Assembly: GCF_002286775.1 (NCBI RefSeq)
Contig: NZ_NSGJ01000037.1
Coordinates: 1 to 53,746 of the forward strand
DNA length: 53,746 nucleotides
Reading direction: 5' to 3'
DNA from: Myroides sp. N17-2
GTDB lineage: Bacteria; Bacteroidota; Bacteroidia; Flavobacteriales; Flavobacteriaceae
Shown here: positions 51,931 through 53,746 of the stretch, in pieces
Layout of the letters: the number at the start of each line of letters is the position of its first letter
Position numbering within the stretch: the stretch's first letter is position 1
Position numbers and translations under genes: made by a program
Notes under the pieces: model-generated
Databases searched by the model: none
Seen by the model: only the letters and a program-made list of their open reading frames with translations
What the model was told of the DNA's origin: nothing

Positions 51931-52403
51931 TGAAATATATTAAAATGCATAAAGAAAATTTATTATCAGTAAAATCGGATAATATTTTACTTAATAGTAG
52001 TACTTTTATTGAGATCTTAGAGCTTTTTCATAAAGAAGCTCATGGAGCTTTTTATATAGAAGGAAGTAGAGAGACGTATGAATATGACACTAGTGTGATA
52101 AAATGTCAAATAGAAAAAACTCTAAAAAATGGAAAAATATTACAATATTCTGATTTTGAAACTATAATAAGTGGAGTTAATATAAACAGTGAGTTAATAT
52201 CTGTTTTATGGAGATTTTGGTTTGCATATGAGCATGTGATGATTTGTTTCTTACTAGATGATATAAATGAAATTAATTTAAAAAGAAATAGTTGGTATGA
52301 AATTACAGAGCGTTATAAATCATATGTGTTATTTAAAGGAATAGAAGAAGATACTATTTTGATAGGTAAAAGCGAAGAACTAAATTTTGATTTTTTAATG
52401 TAA
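51930..52403 (+). CDS. Candidate immunity protein for the RHS tip
   Basis: The 157-residue protein has no signal peptide, so it should stay in the cytosol. It is moderately acidic, with a run of Tyr/Glu (YIEGSRETYEYD) and an aromatic helix (LWRFWFAYEHVMICFLLDDI). No known family is recognised. Its ATG overlaps the toxin stop (TAATG, sharing the A at 51930), the tightest possible coupling, and the base use matches the AT-rich tip. Position and size are those of a polymorphic-toxin immunity gene; binding to the tip is inferred, not shown. Confidence 0.7.
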   Translation: MKYIKMHKENLLSVKSDNILLNSSTFIEILELFHKEAHGAFYIEGSRETYEYDTSVIKCQIEKTLKNGKILQYSDFETIISGVNINSELISVLWRFWFAYEHVMICFLLDDINEINLKRNSWYEITERYKSYVLFKGIEEDTILIGKSEELNFDFLM

Positions 52404-52680
52404 TTCTTAAAGATAGTCAAAAGGGAGGTATTATACCTAAGAATAGTATAGAGATACTGTTTTGTATTATGTGGAGCGAGTCATCTCCTAAGACTGATGA
52501 AAATTTATCATGATACTTTTAACTAGATACAGGAGTAAATTTGTATATTCATTATATTAAAACGATTCTAATCATAGTTTAAAGATTTCGTAATTAGGTA
52601 CTCATTTCAATTTAAAAAAAGCGAACATCCCTATTTATAAAGCATACGGAATAAAAGTGGCTAACCCTCTTTAAAAAAGA

Positions 52681-52713
52681 AAAACCTACACCTTAATTTA
52701 GATGTAGGTTTTA
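52681..52713. terminator. Terminator in the post-immunity interval
   Basis: AAAACCTACA (52681-52690) pairs with TGTAGGTTTT (52703-52712); A-rich before and T-rich after. It is the first terminator after the T9SS/RHS/immunity operon. Confidence 0.8.
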
Positions 52714-52800
52714 CATTTAAACTTATTCCTGAAATAATTCTTGAAAACATTCAACATCTTTAATAAAATTGTTCGATATTTGTCTCTTTGGGAGTACAGA

Positions 52801-52832
52801 AAATCCTAAGTTAACTCTTGGGATTTTTTTTT
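52801..52832 (+). terminator. Second terminator, with nine-T tail
   Basis: AAATCCTAAG (52801-52810) pairs with CTTGGGATTT (52817-52826) with one G-T pair, followed by T residues to 52832. No gene ends directly before it. Confidence 0.8.
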
Positions 52833-52840
52833 GCCCCTAT

Positions 52841-52867
52841 AGAACTATCCCCCCCTTAGATAGTTCT
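52841..52867. other. Hairpin with a C7 tract in its loop
   Basis: AGAACTATC (52841-52849) pairs with GATAGTTCT (52859-52867); the loop starts with a run that makes seven C in a row (52849-52855), unusual in this AT-rich DNA. Confidence 0.5.
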
Positions 52868-53019
52868 GTTACAAGTAAATTTCTTTAACTCGGAAAACGC
52901 ATTAGTCATATAGCGTAATTTAAATCTGTTTTAGGTTCACATAGTGCACACATCACATGGTTTAACATACTTATATGTCTATTGCGCAGTTCGAGTGTAA
53001 TTTTTGTTTCTTAAATGAT

Positions 53020-53391
53020 ATGAGTGCATTCGTAATTAGTTTAAAAGATAACGGAAAGTATAAGTACACTTTTGAGCACAGAAGAGGTAAGACTCTTATG
53101 ACTAGTGTAGAATACCCTAGTGTAGAAGCTGTACAAGCAAATATTCAATTCCTCAGAACCAACTTCGATTCTTTAAACTTCATCAAATTTAAAACACCTG
53201 CAGGCAAACATTTCTTTAGATTAGCTATAGATAAAAAAATATATGCTAACAGCAGAAGATTCACTACTGAATTAAGATTTGAAAAAGCCATAGGAGAGAT
53301 TTCTTCTAACTTTTCTAATGCCGAAATACTAGATCTTTCGTTTGATATATTCGGGGATTTTCCCTCAGATGATATCTTTAACGCAGAATAG
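53020..53391 (+). CDS. DUF1508 (YegP-like) protein with two tandem repeats
   Basis: From the ATG at 53020 the product has 123 residues with two DUF1508-type repeats: FVISLKDNGKYKYTFEHRRG with KTLMTSVEYPSVEAVQANIQ, and FIKFKTPAGKHFFRLAIDKK with IYANSRRFTTELRFEKAIGE. YegP-type proteins are small beta-alpha folds of unknown function. An upstream ATG at 52975 extends it by 15 residues (MSIAQFECNFCFLND), but family members start just before the first repeat, so 53020 is preferred. It lies between the RHS region and the second tRNA-Leu and may be ordinary chromosome. Confidence 0.8.
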   Translation: MSAFVISLKDNGKYKYTFEHRRGKTLMTSVEYPSVEAVQANIQFLRTNFDSLNFIKFKTPAGKHFFRLAIDKKIYANSRRFTTELRFEKAIGEISSNFSNAEILDLSFDIFGDFPSDDIFNAE

Positions 53392-53467
53392 GTCTAAGTC
53401 TTATAAACACTAAGAAACTGATTAACAACAGCTAGTCATTTTTATTCAAAAAAAAGCAACAAAACAC

Positions 53468-53499
53468 TTGCCTAATAAATAAAAAAGACGCTATATTTG
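53468..53499 (+). promoter_or_regulatory. Promoter of the second tRNA-Leu
   Basis: TTG at 53468-53470 and TATATTTG at 53492-53499 are 21 bases apart. The sequence resembles the tRNA-Gly/Leu promoter at 32535-32564, including the following GCACACGCAAT. Confidence 0.7.
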
Positions 53500-53539
53500 C
53501 ACACGCAATCACGATAAGTGTGCGGTCAATGCCAATTGA

Positions 53540-53625
53540 GCTCGAGTGGTGGAAGTGGTAGACACGCTGGACTTAAAATCCAGTGGGTAGTAATGCCCGT
53601 GCGGGTTCAAGTCCCGCCTCGAGTA
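53540..53625 (+). tRNA. tRNA-Leu (TAA), copy 2, right boundary candidate
   Basis: All 86 bases are identical to 32688-32773, with anticodon TAA. Here the discriminator A is followed by CCA (53626-53628), whereas copy 1 is followed by CTA. It has its own promoter and needs no element sequence for expression. An ISAon1-like IS end begins 8 bases later. Confidence 0.96.
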
Positions 53626-53633
53626 CCAAAAAG

Positions 53634-53746
53634 GGATCAATCTCAAAAGTTGTGTTTATGCATAAAGTTTAGTCAATCTGTATAAGAAGAAGTCAATATC
53701 TCTTACTCCTCTAAATTGAGCCCTGAATGCTTTAATTTTGGCATTA
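53634..53746 (-). mobile_element. 3' end of an ISAon1-like insertion sequence (partial)
   Basis: The 22 bases at 53634-53655 are the terminal inverted repeat that also ends the IS at 96-117. Just inside, on the minus strand, is the transposase stop. The element runs off the right edge. Its outer end is 8 bases past the tRNA-Leu. Confidence 0.75.
53656..53746 (-). CDS. ISAon1-like transposase, C-terminal fragment
   Basis: The minus-strand frame is open from the window edge to a TAA at 53658-53656 and reads NAKIKAFRAQFRGVRDIDFF followed by LYRLTKLYA. This is the hallmark C-terminus of ISAon1/ISL3-like DDE transposases, where the Asn-Ala-Lys-Ile-Lys block follows the last catalytic Glu. The 5' part is outside the window. 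Together with the N-terminal fragment at 1-52 it shows the IS reads on the minus strand at both ends. Confidence 0.75.
   Translation of the reverse strand, partial: NAKIKAFRAQFRGVRDIDFFLYRLTKLYA

Larger units (their letters stand above)
52404..53019. other. Gene-free interval after the immunity gene, with terminators and a possible remnant
   Basis: Across about 616 bases no convincing gene is seen. It holds two terminator hairpins (52681-52713 and 52801-52832), a C7-loop hairpin (52841-52867), and a 26-codon open stretch without a start codon that ends at the TAA before 52680 (LGTHFNLKKANIPIYKAYGI and KVANPL). The stretch looks coding in composition and may be a remnant of an older cassette. 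Confidence 0.45.
32688..53625. mobile_element. Candidate integrative mobilizable element bounded by tRNA-Leu repeats
   Basis: The 86-base tRNA-Leu gene occurs at both ends as a direct repeat. Just inside the left copy is a serine recombinase, followed by accessory regulators, unknown genes, a mobile-type RadC, DUF3408 and a BfmA/DUF5712 mobilization pair. No VirB4/TraG-like or pore genes are present, so transfer would need a helper. The right boundary is uncertain: the second tRNA-Leu has its own promoter and may be ordinary chromosome, and the true right end could lie earlier, for example in the gene-free stretch after 52403. The T9SS/RHS genes may be cargo or neighbouring chromosome. Confidence 0.5.

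Overview
The window reads as low-GC DNA from a member of the Flavobacteriaceae (Bacteroidota); the gene set would suit Myroides or a close relative, but the genus is an inference. Support comes from TAnnTTTG-type promoters, a type IX secretion (T9SS) sorting domain, an LptC-type lipoprotein, an S46 dipeptidyl-peptidase of the DPP11 type, a FolK-deoxynucleoside kinase fusion, a GH3 enzyme next to a DUF2797 gene, and BfmA/DUF5712 mobilization genes. Both ends of the window are ends of the same insertion sequence (ISAon1-like transposase): its 5' end at 1-117 and its 3' end at 53634-53746, both on the minus strand. The window may therefore be a contig broken at a repeated IS.

Backbone, about 118-32600. 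Three identical tRNA-Phe genes are followed by an envelope cluster (coaX, a porin-like protein, lptC, a small membrane protein, a PpiD/SurA-like chaperone), then fabD and a Bcr/CflA drug exporter with a TTG start. A HigBA-like toxin-antitoxin pair, a DegT aminotransferase divergent from the Kdo transferase waaA, an aldo/keto reductase, DPP11 and a short Glu/Ala/Pro/Thr-rich lipoprotein come next. Then follow GH3/DUF2797, an AsmA-like protein, SppA, folK-dNK, DUF1543, YceI, two DUF3806 paralogues around a small lipoprotein, a TrmH-type methyltransferase, a FUSC-like membrane protein and mutS. Most transcription units end in clear hairpin terminators.

Accessory region, about 32688-53625. It starts with tRNA-Gly and tRNA-Leu(TAA) and is bounded on the right by a second identical tRNA-Leu. 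A large serine recombinase runs antisense into the first tRNA-Leu and takes its last codons and stop from it. Inside are regulators, a 53-residue ORF, three minus-strand unknown genes (two clearly paralogous), a 556-residue protein with a HEPN-like C-terminus, a mobile-element RadC, DUF3408, and a BfmA/BtgA plus DUF5712 mobilization pair preceded by a hairpin and two TATAC palindromes that make a good oriT candidate. No conjugation pore genes are present, so this looks like an integrative mobilizable element.

The right half of that region holds the most interesting cargo: a T9SS-sorted propeller-repeat protein, a 1075-residue secreted protein with an SpvB-like GLGWS motif and a C-terminal YD repeat, a 1477-residue DUF6443/RHS protein with an unrecognised C-terminal tip, and a tightly coupled candidate immunity gene. 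The suggested reading is a secreted split RHS-cocoon toxin system, with displaced or decayed sequence downstream of the immunity gene.
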